Assembly (NCBI RefSeq): GCF_018860155.1 | Contig: NZ_JAHKNI010000019.1 | Location: forward strand, 1-64,000 | DNA from: Nocardia albiluteola | GTDB taxonomy: Bacteria > Actinomycetota > Actinomycetes > Mycobacteriales > Mycobacteriaceae | Length of the DNA: 64,000 nucleotides | Direction: 5' to 3' | In this document: positions 25,940 through 34,397 of the stretch, piece after piece | Layout: each line of letters opens with the position of its first letter | Position numbering within the stretch: position 1 is the first letter of the stretch | Position numbers and translations under genes: made by a program | The notes under the pieces: generated by a model | What the model was told of the DNA's origin: nothing | Database searches by the model: none | What the model saw: the letters and a program-made list of their open reading frames with translations, nothing else

Positions 25940-26431
25940 ATGACCGCTGCTACCGATAACAACCGCCAGCTGCTGAAGGTCATCGGGTTCATCGCGTTCC
26001 TGGTGATCGCGCTGGCGTTCTACTTCCTGCTGCTGGGCCGGATCGCGGTGGCGCTCATCGCAACCGGGAAGGCCGCCGCCGTCGCGATGGGCGTCGGCGT
26101 GCTGATCCTGCCGATCATCGGCGTCTGGGTGGTCGCGACGAGTATCCGTGCGGCCCTGGCTCATCAGCACCTGGCCCGCCGGATCCACGCCGAGGGCGGC
26201 GAGCTGGACGTGTCCGAGCTGCCCCGCCGTCCCTCGGGCCGCATCGAAAAAGATGCCGCCGACGCCCTTTTCGAACAGGTCAAGCGGGAATGGGAAGCCG
26301 CCCCGGACGATTGGCGCACCAACTACCGCGCCGCCCGCGCCTACGATTACGCGGGCGACCGGACCCGCGCCCGCGAAACCATGCGGCGGGCCGTCGCGCT
26401 GGAGCGTGCCGAGCGCGCGGCGCGGAACTGA
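25940..26431 (+). CDS. Conserved membrane protein with TPR-like tail (Rv2772c-like)
   Basis: The 163-residue protein has two membrane segments (VIGFIAFLVIALAFYFLLL and AVAMGVGVLILPIIGVWVV). A cytoplasmic helical tail follows (WRTNYRAARAYDYAGDRTRA), which looks like one or two TPR helices. Its place directly after dapB is shared with mycobacteria. The function is unknown. Confidence 0.78.
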   Translation: MTAATDNNRQLLKVIGFIAFLVIALAFYFLLLGRIAVALIATGKAAAVAMGVGVLILPIIGVWVVATSIRAALAHQHLARRIHAEGGELDVSELPRRPSGRIEKDAADALFEQVKREWEAAPDDWRTNYRAARAYDYAGDRTRARETMRRAVALERAERAARN

Positions 26432-26605
26432 ACCGCTTCACCGTACTTCGCTCGGTGTCGGCCGAATCATCTGCTCTGGCAACGAGAATCATGGGACATC
26501 GAGGGCCCCGCTGGCCGGGCGGCCCTGCTGTCGCTCGGCCGCGAAGCCGAGCCGGTCGGCAACGGTAAGGCTGACGATGCCGGCTCGGCGAGGGCAGGTC
26601 GAGTC

Positions 26606-27514
26606 TCAGCCCCGCGGCGGGTGCACCTTCGCCCAGTGCTCGGCGATGTCGATCCGGCGAGCCAGCCAGACCTTGTCGTGGGACTGGACGTGGTCGAGGA
26701 AGCGTTCCAGGGCGCGGGTGCGGCCGGGGCGGCCGACCAGCCGGCAGTGCAGGCCGACCGACAGCATCTTGGGTGCTCCGGCCGCGCCCTCGGAGTACAG
26801 GACGTCGAAGGCGTCGCGCAGGTAGGCGAAGAACTCGTCGCCATTGGCGAATCCGGCGGGGGAGGAGAACTTCATGTCGTTGGTCTCCAGCGTGTACGGC
26901 ACCACCAGGTGGTCGGTGTCGTGCACGCGGGTCCAGTACGGCAGGTCGTCGGCGTAGGAGTCCGAGTCGTAGGTGAATCCGCCGTGCTCGACCACCAATT
27001 CGCGGGTCTGCGGCGAATCCCGGCCCGTGTACCAGCCGCGCGGCGGCTCGCCGAACAGCTCGGTGATGATGCGCACCGCCTCGGCCATATGCTTGCGCTC
27101 GGTCTCGGGATCGGTCAGCTGGTACGACACCCAGCGCAGGCCGTGGCAGGCGATCTCGTGACCCAGGCGCTTGAATGCGGCCACCGCCTCGGGATTTCGC
27201 TCCAGCGCCCGCGCCACCCCGAAGATGGTGAGCGGGATGTCCCGGCTCTCGAAGGTCCGCAGCACCCGCCACAGGCCCGCGCGCGAACCGTACTCGTACA
27301 GTGACTCCATGCTCAGGTGGCGGTTCGGAAATGCCTGGGCCGGAACCATTTCCGAGAGGAATGTCTCCGACGCCTCGTCGCCGTCCAGGACGCAGTTCTC
27401 CGAGCCCTCCTCGTAGTTGAGCACGAACTGCACGGCGATGTTCGCCTCGCCGGGCCACTGTGGATGCGGTGGATTCGGCCCGTAACCGACCATGTCGCGG
27501 GGGTATTCACTCAT
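26606..27514 (-). CDS. puuE: Polysaccharide-deacetylase-fold allantoinase (PuuE-like)
   Basis: The protein of about 302 residues has the PuuE family features: DMVGYGPNPPHPQWP at the start, NYEEGSENCVLDGD, EYGSRAGLWRVLR, a metal-site region CHGLRWVSYQ and GWYTGRDSPQTRELV. Family members open allantoin to allantoate without the usual amidohydrolase fold. It is followed in the gene order by an aldolase-like gene and by allantoin racemase, which supports purine ring catabolism. GAGGAG precedes ATG 27514; a GTG one codon earlier is possible. Confidence 0.82.
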   Translation of the reverse strand: MSEYPRDMVGYGPNPPHPQWPGEANIAVQFVLNYEEGSENCVLDGDEASETFLSEMVPAQAFPNRHLSMESLYEYGSRAGLWRVLRTFESRDIPLTIFGVARALERNPEAVAAFKRLGHEIACHGLRWVSYQLTDPETERKHMAEAVRIITELFGEPPRGWYTGRDSPQTRELVVEHGGFTYDSDSYADDLPYWTRVHDTDHLVVPYTLETNDMKFSSPAGFANGDEFFAYLRDAFDVLYSEGAAGAPKMLSVGLHCRLVGRPGRTRALERFLDHVQSHDKVWLARRIDIAEHWAKVHPPRG

Positions 27515-27640
27515 CACTGCTCCTCGTTACTGTGCCGTGGTCCGGGTGCCGCCGCCAACACGCGAACCTTGTGCTACCGCGTAATTCGATGTCGATCAGA
27601 GCCGTCGAAGCTAAGGGCGCGGTGAAACCGGCTGCGCCGC

Positions 27641-28849
27641 TCACGATGTCGGCAACTTCCGGTCCCGCAGCTGGTGCAGCACCTCGACGGTGGCCGCAGG
27701 GACCAGCGCCGTCACGTCCTCCGGTCCGAAGGCGCCGCAGTCCAGCCCGCGCAGCACCACCGTGGCCAGCGCCTGCGCGGTCGCCGGCTCGTCGACGACG
27801 GCCCCGCCCTGACGCTGCAGGTAGCGGTCGATGCGGGGAGCGGCCGCGGTCAGCGCGCCCCGGAAGAAGGTGAAGGTCGCCAGCCAGCGTGTCACCAGGT
27901 GGCCGGGATGCATGTCCCAGCCCTGGTAGTAGCCGCGCTCGAGGGAGCGGGTGACCAGGCGGAAGTGCCGGTTCAGCGCCGCGGGCGCCTCCGCGCCCAC
28001 GGGCAGCACCTGGGTCGAGCCGTCGCACACCCACACCCCGGTCTGCGCGGCCGCGGCCTGCATGACCGCCTTGGCGTGGTCGGCGACCGGATGCTCGAGC
28101 GACTGGAACTGCGGGGAGATGCCGCAGGCCGCGCTGTAATCGTAGGTGCCGTAATGCAATCCGGTGCAGCGCCCGGCCGAGTGCGCGATCGCCCGCGCCA
28201 CGGTGGCGGTGCCGTCGGCGGCGATCACCGCCTGCGGGCTCTCGATCTGCAGCTCGAAACGCAATGCGCCCGAGGCCAATCCGTGGGCCTGCTCCAGCGC
28301 CTCACACACCTGCACCGCGACGTCGACCTGTTCGACCGCGCGCAGCTTGGGCACGGTGAAGACGAATCCGTCGGGCACGCCCCCGGCGCCGTCGAGCACC
28401 CGCTCCAACGTGCGGATCGCGCGGTCGTATTCGGCAGCGGTCAGGCCCTTGGTCCGGATGCCGCGGGAGATGACGGTCGCGGGCAGCGCGGCGAGCACCT
28501 CACCGGCGCGGGTGGCGTCGCCGTCCTCGACCTCGCCGCCGCGGGTGCCGTAGCCATCCTCGAAATCCAGCCGAAGATCCTGAATCGGGCGCTGTGCCAG
28601 CGTGTTCCGCACCCGGCTCACCGAGTCGGCCCCGGCCAGCTCCGTCAGCAGGTCGGCGTGCCGGTCGGCCAGTTCCAGTGCGGCCGTACCCCATTCGTGG
28701 GGGAGATCCTTGGTGGCGTCGGCCGCACACACATACGCGGTGTGAATCGGCTGACCGGGCCGGTCGCCGGGATACCGACGGTTCAGCTCGGCATCGACGG
28801 CCCGCAGGCGTTCGCCGACGCTACCCAGGAATTCGGCGGGCACTGTCAT
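27641..28849 (-). CDS. DUF6986 family HpcH/HpaI aldolase-like protein in the allantoin cluster
   Basis: The 402-residue protein has an aldolase/citrate-lyase-like TIM barrel: IQDLRLDFEDGYGTR, FELQIESPQAVIAADG, GLHYGTYDYSAACGI and GWDMHPGHLVTRWL. The acidic residues in LDFEDG and LQIESP would bind Mg. Proteins of this kind recur beside allantoinase and racemase genes in actinomycetes, but the reaction is not established; a C-C bond cleavage downstream of ureidoglycolate is one guess. The gene lies 26 bases from the small ORF that mimics its start. Confidence 0.75.
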   Translation of the reverse strand: MTVPAEFLGSVGERLRAVDAELNRRYPGDRPGQPIHTAYVCAADATKDLPHEWGTAALELADRHADLLTELAGADSVSRVRNTLAQRPIQDLRLDFEDGYGTRGGEVEDGDATRAGEVLAALPATVISRGIRTKGLTAAEYDRAIRTLERVLDGAGGVPDGFVFTVPKLRAVEQVDVAVQVCEALEQAHGLASGALRFELQIESPQAVIAADGTATVARAIAHSAGRCTGLHYGTYDYSAACGISPQFQSLEHPVADHAKAVMQAAAAQTGVWVCDGSTQVLPVGAEAPAALNRHFRLVTRSLERGYYQGWDMHPGHLVTRWLATFTFFRGALTAAAPRIDRYLQRQGGAVVDEPATAQALATVVLRGLDCGAFGPEDVTALVPAATVEVLHQLRDRKLPTS

Positions 28850-28978
28850 CTATCGTCTCCTTCGCCGGCGACCTCGGCCGCGCAGATCGATGTATCCAGC
28901 GCGGAATCGGCCCGATGCGTCGTCGACGGCCGGTGGTCGGTCGCCGGCGCGGCTCGGGAATTCCGCGGGCAGCGTCAT
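28850..28978 (-). CDS. 42-residue ORF duplicating the start of the downstream aldolase-like gene
   Basis: The ATG (28978) overlaps the stop of the racemase gene (ATGA), and the TAG overlaps the region just before the aldolase ATG. The N terminus MTLPAEF nearly copies MTVPAEF of the aldolase-like protein, and the DNA matches over about 22 bases. The rest (RAGDRPPAVDDASGRF, then a run of Arg) resembles no known domain. It may be a coupling leader or only a duplicated start; expression is uncertain. Confidence 0.35.
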   Translation of the reverse strand: MTLPAEFPSRAGDRPPAVDDASGRFRAGYIDLRGRGRRRRRR

Positions 28979-29715
28979 CGATTATCTTCCTCGATGCCGA
29001 AGCCGGACAGCAGTCCGGTGTAGTGCTTGGGCAGGGGCGCGGCGAACTCGCCGCGCCCCGACTTGCGCAGCCCGAGGGTGACCAGCGACTGCACCGTCAG
29101 CGTGGCCGCCGCGACCCCGTCGATGACCGGCACGCCCGTCTCCTGCGTCAGGTACGCGCACAGATCGGCCATGCCGGCGCAGCCCAACACGATCGCCTCG
29201 GAGCCGTCCGCGGCGATGGCCTCCCGGCAGGCTTCCGCGATCACGCCGCGCACCTTCGGATTCTCGAGCTCGAGCACCGGAATGTCGGTGCCGTGCACAC
29301 CGAGGCAGAACCGTTGCAGCCCATAGCGTTCCGCCAGATCCACTGCCTGCCCGGCGGTGCGGGCCAGGGTGGTGACGACGCTGAACCCCCGGCCGAGATG
29401 GCTCGCGGCGTGCATCGCGGCCTCGGCGATGCCGATCACCGGCCCCCGCGCGAGCTCCCGCGCGGCGTACAGGCCCGGATCGCCGAAGCAGGCGATGACG
29501 TACCCGTCCACACCCTCGCGCTCGCCCCGGGCGATCTCGGTGAGCAGGCCGGGCGCCGCCAGCGCCTCGTCGTAGTGGCTCTCGATCGAGGCGGGTCCCA
29601 TGCTCGAGGTGACCGACTCCACGACGGTGCCCGCACCCGCGACCGCGCGTGCGCACTCGTCGATGACCGCGGTCATCGTGGCGGTGGTGTTCGGGTTGAT
29701 CACGCGGATTTTCAT
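28975..29715 (-). CDS. Asp/Glu/hydantoin racemase family, probable allantoin racemase
   Basis: The 246-residue protein begins MKIRVINPNTTATMT, the typical start of this family. The two catalytic cysteines are in VIACFGDPG and VLGCAGMADL. Family members interconvert allantoin or hydantoin enantiomers. It lies with PuuE-like allantoinase and an aldolase-like gene. The 141 bases upstream contain an AT-rich island (around 29795-29825) that probably holds the promoter. Confidence 0.85.
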   Translation of the reverse strand: MKIRVINPNTTATMTAVIDECARAVAGAGTVVESVTSSMGPASIESHYDEALAAPGLLTEIARGEREGVDGYVIACFGDPGLYAARELARGPVIGIAEAAMHAASHLGRGFSVVTTLARTAGQAVDLAERYGLQRFCLGVHGTDIPVLELENPKVRGVIAEACREAIAADGSEAIVLGCAGMADLCAYLTQETGVPVIDGVAAATLTVQSLVTLGLRKSGRGEFAAPLPKHYTGLLSGFGIEEDNR

Positions 29716-29856
29716 GGCGTCGCGGCACGCTTCCGATCGAACGGCCCCGCGCGAGCGGGTCTGACTCGCGCGACGGTACCCATCCGGTGTTGCCTGATTG
29801 TTGCATGAATTGTATATGTTGCCCGGCGATTACCCTGACCTGCGGCGATCGTACGG

Positions 29857-30330
29857 CTACCCGGCCGGATGCGCTGCGGATTCCGTACGCGGCCAGGGGC
29901 TTCCGGCCAGTGCCTCGATGCCGTTGTTGAATCGGCGCAGGTAGGCGGCGAAGGTGGCGACGTCCTCGGCCGGCCAGTCGCCCAGCACCCGGGCCATGCC
30001 CTGGACGTTGGCCGTGCGCGCGGCTTCGAGGCGGGCCCGCCCGGCCTGGGTGAGCCGGAACTTGCGGGCGATACCGCCGTCCGGATCGGCGATGCGCTCC
30101 ACGAGCCGGGCGCGCAGTAGCACCCCGGTCTGGCGGTTGAGGGTCGAGGCATCCAGTCGCAGCGCATCGCTGAGCTGACGGATCGACAGCGGCCCGGCGG
30201 CCGCCAGCCGGCTCAGCAGCAGATATGCGCTGCGCTCGAGCAGGCCGTTCGCGCTCCGGAAGTGCGGATTGAGGGTGTACCTGCTGAGCAGCATGGTCTC
30301 GAATTCGACCAGGTCCATGGGTCCATCCAT
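29857..30330 (-). CDS. MarR-family transcriptional regulator
   Basis: The regulator of about 157 residues starts at MDGPMDLVEFE (AAAGGGG upstream). A MarR winged helix follows: LSRLAAAGPLSIRQLSDAL, LDASTLNRQTGVLLRARLVE, then wing RIADPDGGIARKFRLTQAG. It is divergent from the large MFS fusion gene at 30464 and probably represses it. Palindromic sequence, including TATGCATA, lies in the shared intergenic region. Confidence 0.85.
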   Translation of the reverse strand: MDGPMDLVEFETMLLSRYTLNPHFRSANGLLERSAYLLLSRLAAAGPLSIRQLSDALRLDASTLNRQTGVLLRARLVERIADPDGGIARKFRLTQAGRARLEAARTANVQGMARVLGDWPAEDVATFAAYLRRFNNGIEALAGSPWPRTESAAHPAG

Positions 30331-30400
30331 ACGCGGAACCCCTTTCGTTCGCCGCGGGTGCACATCGCCGCGCATCGCCCAATTGTGCATTCGGCAATTG

Positions 30401-30429
30401 TTGTGCACCTAGCACTCGATATGCATAAT
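30401..30429 (+). promoter_or_regulatory. Candidate promoter/operator for the MFS fusion gene
   Basis: TTGTGC (30401-30406) and CATAAT (30424-30429) sit 17 bases apart, a possible -35/-10 pair. The palindrome TATGCATA (30420-30427) overlaps the -10, so a bound MarR dimer would block it. This is inference from spacing. Confidence 0.4.
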
Positions 30430-30463
30430 ACACACAGAGGCATAACTCTCGAGGGAGAACGAC

Positions 30464-32839
30464 GTGGCCGAAGAAGAACCCGCCGCCAGGTCCGGCGGCA
30501 TCCTGGCGGTGCTGGCGATTGCCGGCATCGTCGCGTCGCTGACGCAGACACTGGTCATCCCGCTGCTGGGGCAGCTGCCGCAGCTGCTGCACACCTCCAC
30601 CGCGAACGCGACCTGGGTGGTGACCGCGAGCCTGCTCGTCGGCGCGGTGGTGACGCCGGTGGCCGGGCGGCTGGGCGACCTGTACGGCAAGCGGACCGTG
30701 CTGATCGGCTCGACGGTGCCGCTGATCGTCGGGTCCGTCGTGTGCGCGCTGTCCTCCTCACTGTGGCCGATGGTCATCGGGCGCGGCCTGCAGGGCATGG
30801 GCGTGGGCATCATCCCGGTCGGCATCGCCGCACTGCGCGATCTGCTGCCGCCCGCGCGGCTCGGCTCGGGCATCGCGCTGATCAGCTCGTCGCTGGGAAT
30901 CGGTGGCGCACTGGGGCTTCCGCTGTCCGCGGCGGTGGTGCAGTACAGCAACTGGCGGGTGCTGTTCTGGGGCGTCGCGGTGGCCAGCGTCGTGGTGGCC
31001 GGGCTGATCTACTTCGTGCTGCCCAAGACGCCGCCGGTCGGTGGGCACGGCCGGTTCGACGTCGTGGGCGCGGTGGGGCTGGGCGCCGGACTGGTCTGCC
31101 TGCTGCTCGGGGTGTCCAAGGGGGGCGACTGGGGCTGGGGCAGTGGCGGGATCATCGGGCTGTTCGTCGGCGCGGTCGTGGTGCTGCTGCTCTGGGGCTG
31201 GTGGGAGCTGCGCATCGCCGCACCGCTGGTCGATCTGCGCACCACCGCTCGCCCGCAGGTGCTGATGACCAACGTCGCGTCCATCATGGTGGGCGTCGCG
31301 ATGTACTCCTCGTCGCTGATCCTTCCGCAGCTCATGCAGCTGCCCACGATCACCGGATACGGTCTGGGACAGTCGATGATGGCGATGGGTCTGTACATGG
31401 CCCCCGGCGGCCTGATGATGATGCTGGTCTCGCCGGTCAGCGCCAAGCTGTCGGCGCTGCGCGGGCCGAAGGTGACCCTGGCCGTCGGCGCGCTGATCAT
31501 GGCCGCCGGGTACGGCCTGTCGATGGTGCTGATGGGGCACGCCTGGTCACTGATGCTCGTGACGATCATCGTCAGCTCCGGCACCGGATTCGCCTACGGG
31601 GCAATGCCCGCGCTGATCATGAGCGGCGTGCCGCAGTCGGAGACGGCCGCCGCCAACAGCTTCAACACCCTGATGCGCTCGATCGGCACCTCGACGGCGT
31701 CGGCCGTCATCGGTGTCGTGCTCGCGCAGATGAGCATCACCCTTGCCGGGCACAGCATTCCGACCAAGAACGGATTCCGGACCGGTCTGCTGATCGGGTG
31801 TGGTGTTGCGTTGGTCGCCGCGGTTGTCGCGATGGCCATTCCGGTCCGCCGGGCGGTCACGGCGCGGCATGCCGCGGGCGCTGTTGCGGTGGGTGAGACC
31901 GGACCCGTTGCGGCCGAGGATAGCTCGTCGGAGACGAGAGATTCCGCGGCGCCCTTCGCGGCGCATGCGGCAGCCTCCCCCGGGCGTGCGGCCAGCGGTG
32001 TAGCGCGGCCCGTCGCTTCGTCGAGCCGGGCTCTACCCGCCGACGGCCCAGTGGTTTTCGGCCGCGTGCGGGATGCGAGTGGCGTTGTGCCGGGCGCGAC
32101 CCTGACACTGATCTCGATGTCGGGCCGGCAGCTGGGCCGGGCGGCGACAGGGGTCGACGGATACTACGAGCTGACTACCCCGTCCGCGGGATCCTATGTA
32201 CTGATCGCCTCGGGCCCAGGGCGGCGCCCGGACGCCACCACCGTCACTCTCGGCTCGCGGCCGGTCGCCTGCGATGTGCTCCTGACCGGCATGGGGGAGC
32301 TCACCGGAACCGTCACCCGCACAACCGATCGCGACCCAGTGCCCGCCGCGCGCGTGGCGGCGCTGGATCCGCGCGGGGAGGTGCTGGCCTCGGCCGAGAC
32401 CGACATCCTGGGCCGGTTCGGCCTCACCGAGCTGCCCGAGGGAGATTTCATTATCGCGGTGAGTGCCATGGGTTTTCATCCCACCGCGATGCCCGTGCGG
32501 GTGAGCGGGTCCGGCGTGACCGAGATCGAGGTGTCGCTGCGGCCGGGTACCCGTCTGGGCGGGGTGATCCGGGGACGCGACGACCGTCCGCTGCACGACG
32601 CCCAGGTGACGCTGATGGATCCGGCCGGGCAGGTCGTGGACACCGTGACGACCGGCCCGGACGGCACGTACCTCTTCGGGAATCTGGACGACGGCGAATA
32701 CACCGTGGTCGCCAGCGGCTATGCGCCGGTGGGGGTTTCGGTGAACGTCCGGGGTGCGGTCATGGGCGGTGTGGACGTGCAGATGAGCCACGGTGTCGCC
32801 GGCGCGCTGCCGGCGGTGGCGACGGCACGGCTCGACTAA
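30464..32839 (+). CDS. DHA2-type MFS exporter fused to three beta-sandwich (CarboxypepD_reg/CnaB-like) repeats
   Basis: The 791-residue protein is a fusion. Residues 1 to about 465 are a 14-segment EmrB/QacA-like permease (VAGRLGDLYGKRTVLIGS loop, GRGLQGMGVGIIPVGIAALR). After an Ala/Ser-rich linker of some 60 residues come three repeats of about 80 residues, each with a G-x-V-x-D/R ... G ... Y/F pattern (VVFGRVRDASGVVPGATLTL; LTGTVTRTTDRDPVPAARV; LGGVIRGRDDRPLHDAQVTL). Such folds occur as extracytoplasmic or peripheral domains. The linker follows the last membrane segment. It probably exports a drug or lipid-like compound under the divergent MarR protein. Confidence 0.85.
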   Translation: MAEEEPAARSGGILAVLAIAGIVASLTQTLVIPLLGQLPQLLHTSTANATWVVTASLLVGAVVTPVAGRLGDLYGKRTVLIGSTVPLIVGSVVCALSSSLWPMVIGRGLQGMGVGIIPVGIAALRDLLPPARLGSGIALISSSLGIGGALGLPLSAAVVQYSNWRVLFWGVAVASVVVAGLIYFVLPKTPPVGGHGRFDVVGAVGLGAGLVCLLLGVSKGGDWGWGSGGIIGLFVGAVVVLLLWGWWELRIAAPLVDLRTTARPQVLMTNVASIMVGVAMYSSSLILPQLMQLPTITGYGLGQSMMAMGLYMAPGGLMMMLVSPVSAKLSALRGPKVTLAVGALIMAAGYGLSMVLMGHAWSLMLVTIIVSSGTGFAYGAMPALIMSGVPQSETAAANSFNTLMRSIGTSTASAVIGVVLAQMSITLAGHSIPTKNGFRTGLLIGCGVALVAAVVAMAIPVRRAVTARHAAGAVAVGETGPVAAEDSSSETRDSAAPFAAHAAASPGRAASGVARPVASSSRALPADGPVVFGRVRDASGVVPGATLTLISMSGRQLGRAATGVDGYYELTTPSAGSYVLIASGPGRRPDATTVTLGSRPVACDVLLTGMGELTGTVTRTTDRDPVPAARVAALDPRGEVLASAETDILGRFGLTELPEGDFIIAVSAMGFHPTAMPVRVSGSGVTEIEVSLRPGTRLGGVIRGRDDRPLHDAQVTLMDPAGQVVDTVTTGPDGTYLFGNLDDGEYTVVASGYAPVGVSVNVRGAVMGGVDVQMSHGVAGALPAVATARLD

Positions 32840-32850
32840 CAGCCGAGGTT

Positions 32851-33633
32851 TCAGTCCATGCCCCGCTTGCCCGGAGCCCAGAAGGGTTTGGTGCGAACGG
32901 CACGGCGGGGCCAGAGGCGCTCGGAGACCAGGTGTTTGGTGATCATCTGGATGGTGCGGGCCTCGCCGGCAAGGTAGGCGGCGCCCGGGGTGGGTGGGAG
33001 CGCGAGGTCGCGGATCGCTTCGAGCAGCGTCTCCGAGCCGGCGGCCGACGCACTTCCGCGCAGGGGTCGGGACAGGTCGGTGGCGCGGGAAAGGGGGAGA
33101 CGGTCTGCGGCGGTGGCGGTCTCGATCGCGCCGTGGATGGGGACGTCCTCGGGAATCGCGCGCAGCATGGGGCCGAATGCGACCGCGGCGGTCTCCTCGC
33201 CCGCGAACAGGTGATAGGGCGCATCGTCGCGGAGCGTGAATGAGCCCTCGGGGCCGCGGAATCGAACCTCCTGACCGACCTGCGCGGTGCGGGCCCAGCG
33301 TGCGCCGGGGCCGTCGCCGTGGTCCAGGACGCACAGGTGCAGCTCGCCCGCGTCCGGGTCGTGGTGCCACACCGAATACGTGCGCAGCTCGCCCATCCGG
33401 GCCACTGGGTTGCCCGTCTCCGCTGTGCCGGTGGCGATTCGAAGCTGCTGGCCGGGAATCCAGGTGAGGCCGCGCAGTTCCGGGCCGCCGAGGCGCAGGC
33501 GGATGGTGCGGGCGGCGATCCGCTCGATCTCCAGGATGTGGGCGGTGGTGAAGAAGCGGTCCAGGAGCCGGTCGCCGAGACCGCGCGCCTGGCGGTGGGG
33601 TGCAGACTGGGTGGGAATTCCGGTGTGCGCCAT
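32851..33633 (-). CDS. Siderophore-interacting FAD/NAD(P)H reductase (ViuB/MxcB-like)
   Basis: The 260-residue flavoprotein has the FAD-binding barrel signature RTYSVWHHDPDAGELHLC and GPGARWARTAQVG. A NAD(P)H domain (YHLFAGEETAAVAFGPMLR) follows, with the typical C terminus AAYLAGEARTIQMITKHL and KPFWAPGKRG. It would reduce ferric siderophores in the cytoplasm. It is preceded on the same strand by a PadR regulator gene, 28 bases away, probably in one transcript. The start is MAHTGIPTQ. Confidence 0.85.
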   Translation of the reverse strand: MAHTGIPTQSAPHRQARGLGDRLLDRFFTTAHILEIERIAARTIRLRLGGPELRGLTWIPGQQLRIATGTAETGNPVARMGELRTYSVWHHDPDAGELHLCVLDHGDGPGARWARTAQVGQEVRFRGPEGSFTLRDDAPYHLFAGEETAAVAFGPMLRAIPEDVPIHGAIETATAADRLPLSRATDLSRPLRGSASAAGSETLLEAIRDLALPPTPGAAYLAGEARTIQMITKHLVSERLWPRRAVRTKPFWAPGKRGMD

Positions 33634-33661
33634 GGGATTACCTTCGTCGTGAGGTGATTGG

Positions 33662-34237
33662 CTAGTCGGGCCGCCGACCGCGGCGGCGACGATCGTGATG
33701 GTGTTCGTGATGCAGACGCTTGGCCTCGGCCTTGAGGTCCTGCAATTGCCGTGTGGCCGTGGCCAATACGTCGCGCACCTGATCGACGACCGCGGGATCG
33801 CCGTGTGAGTGCACGACCGCCGAGACGGCGGTCTTGAACAAACGCAATGCGGGACCGATGATCTCGGCCGCATCCGGATCGCGGAACATGCCCCAGTCGC
33901 CGCGCTCGGCGGCCCGGGTCCAGATCCGGTCGATCCCCTCCTCGTGCGCGGCGACCTCGGCCCGGCCCGGCCCGGTGGGATGGAATACCTTGCGGCCGCT
34001 GTCGATTTCGAGTTCGACCAGGCCCTCGTCCTCGAGCTGCTGCAGGGTGGGATACACCGCGCCCGCGCTGGGGCGGTACGCCCCGCCGCACCGATCCTCG
34101 AGCCGCGACATCAGCTCGTATCCGTGGCCGGGCTGCTCGGTGATCAGCGCCAGCAGGGCCAGTCGCAGCTCGCCGGGCCCGAAGAAGCGCCCGGAGCCGG
34201 GCCCGCCGACCTCGGCGGAACGTCGTGGACTCACCAT
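33662..34237 (-). CDS. PadR-family transcriptional regulator
   Basis: The regulator of about 191 residues has a PadR winged helix (LRLALLALITEQPGHGYELM, RPSAGAVYPTLQQLEDEGLV), a coiled-coil C-terminal helix and a histidine/arginine-rich tail. The tail (HHEHHHDRRRRGRR) might bind metal. The start MVSPRRSAEVGG at 34237 is chosen because the upstream in-frame extension would read through a twofold palindrome. It lies in front of the siderophore-reductase gene and probably autoregulates. Confidence 0.82.
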   Translation of the reverse strand: MVSPRRSAEVGGPGSGRFFGPGELRLALLALITEQPGHGYELMSRLEDRCGGAYRPSAGAVYPTLQQLEDEGLVELEIDSGRKVFHPTGPGRAEVAAHEEGIDRIWTRAAERGDWGMFRDPDAAEIIGPALRLFKTAVSAVVHSHGDPAVVDQVRDVLATATRQLQDLKAEAKRLHHEHHHDRRRRGRRPD

Positions 34238-34240
34238 CCC

Positions 34241-34264
34241 AAGATATATCTTAAGATACATCTG
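34241..34264. promoter_or_regulatory. Double palindrome, candidate PadR autoregulatory operator
   Basis: AAGATATATCTT (34241-34252) is a perfect 12-bp palindrome directly followed by a near copy, AAGATACATCTG (34253-34264). It ends only three bases from the PadR start codon, in an otherwise GC-rich area. Such ATAT-type palindromes are typical of PadR/LmrR-like operators. Confidence 0.55.
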
Positions 34265-34397
34265 AAGCAAGAGGTGATTGAGCCGTCGGTGCGGGACCCG
34301 GCGAGTGCGGATCCGCCCGCGCAGGGTGGTTCGGCGTCAAGGCCTGCCGTGCGGAATGCCGACCGGACGAGTCGGCCGGAGGAATCCCCGCGGGCGA

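Noticed and set aside
28982..30592. 536-codon minus-strand frame across racemase and MarR genes
   Set aside because: It crosses two real genes in another frame and shows Arg/Gly/Ala-rich shadow composition.
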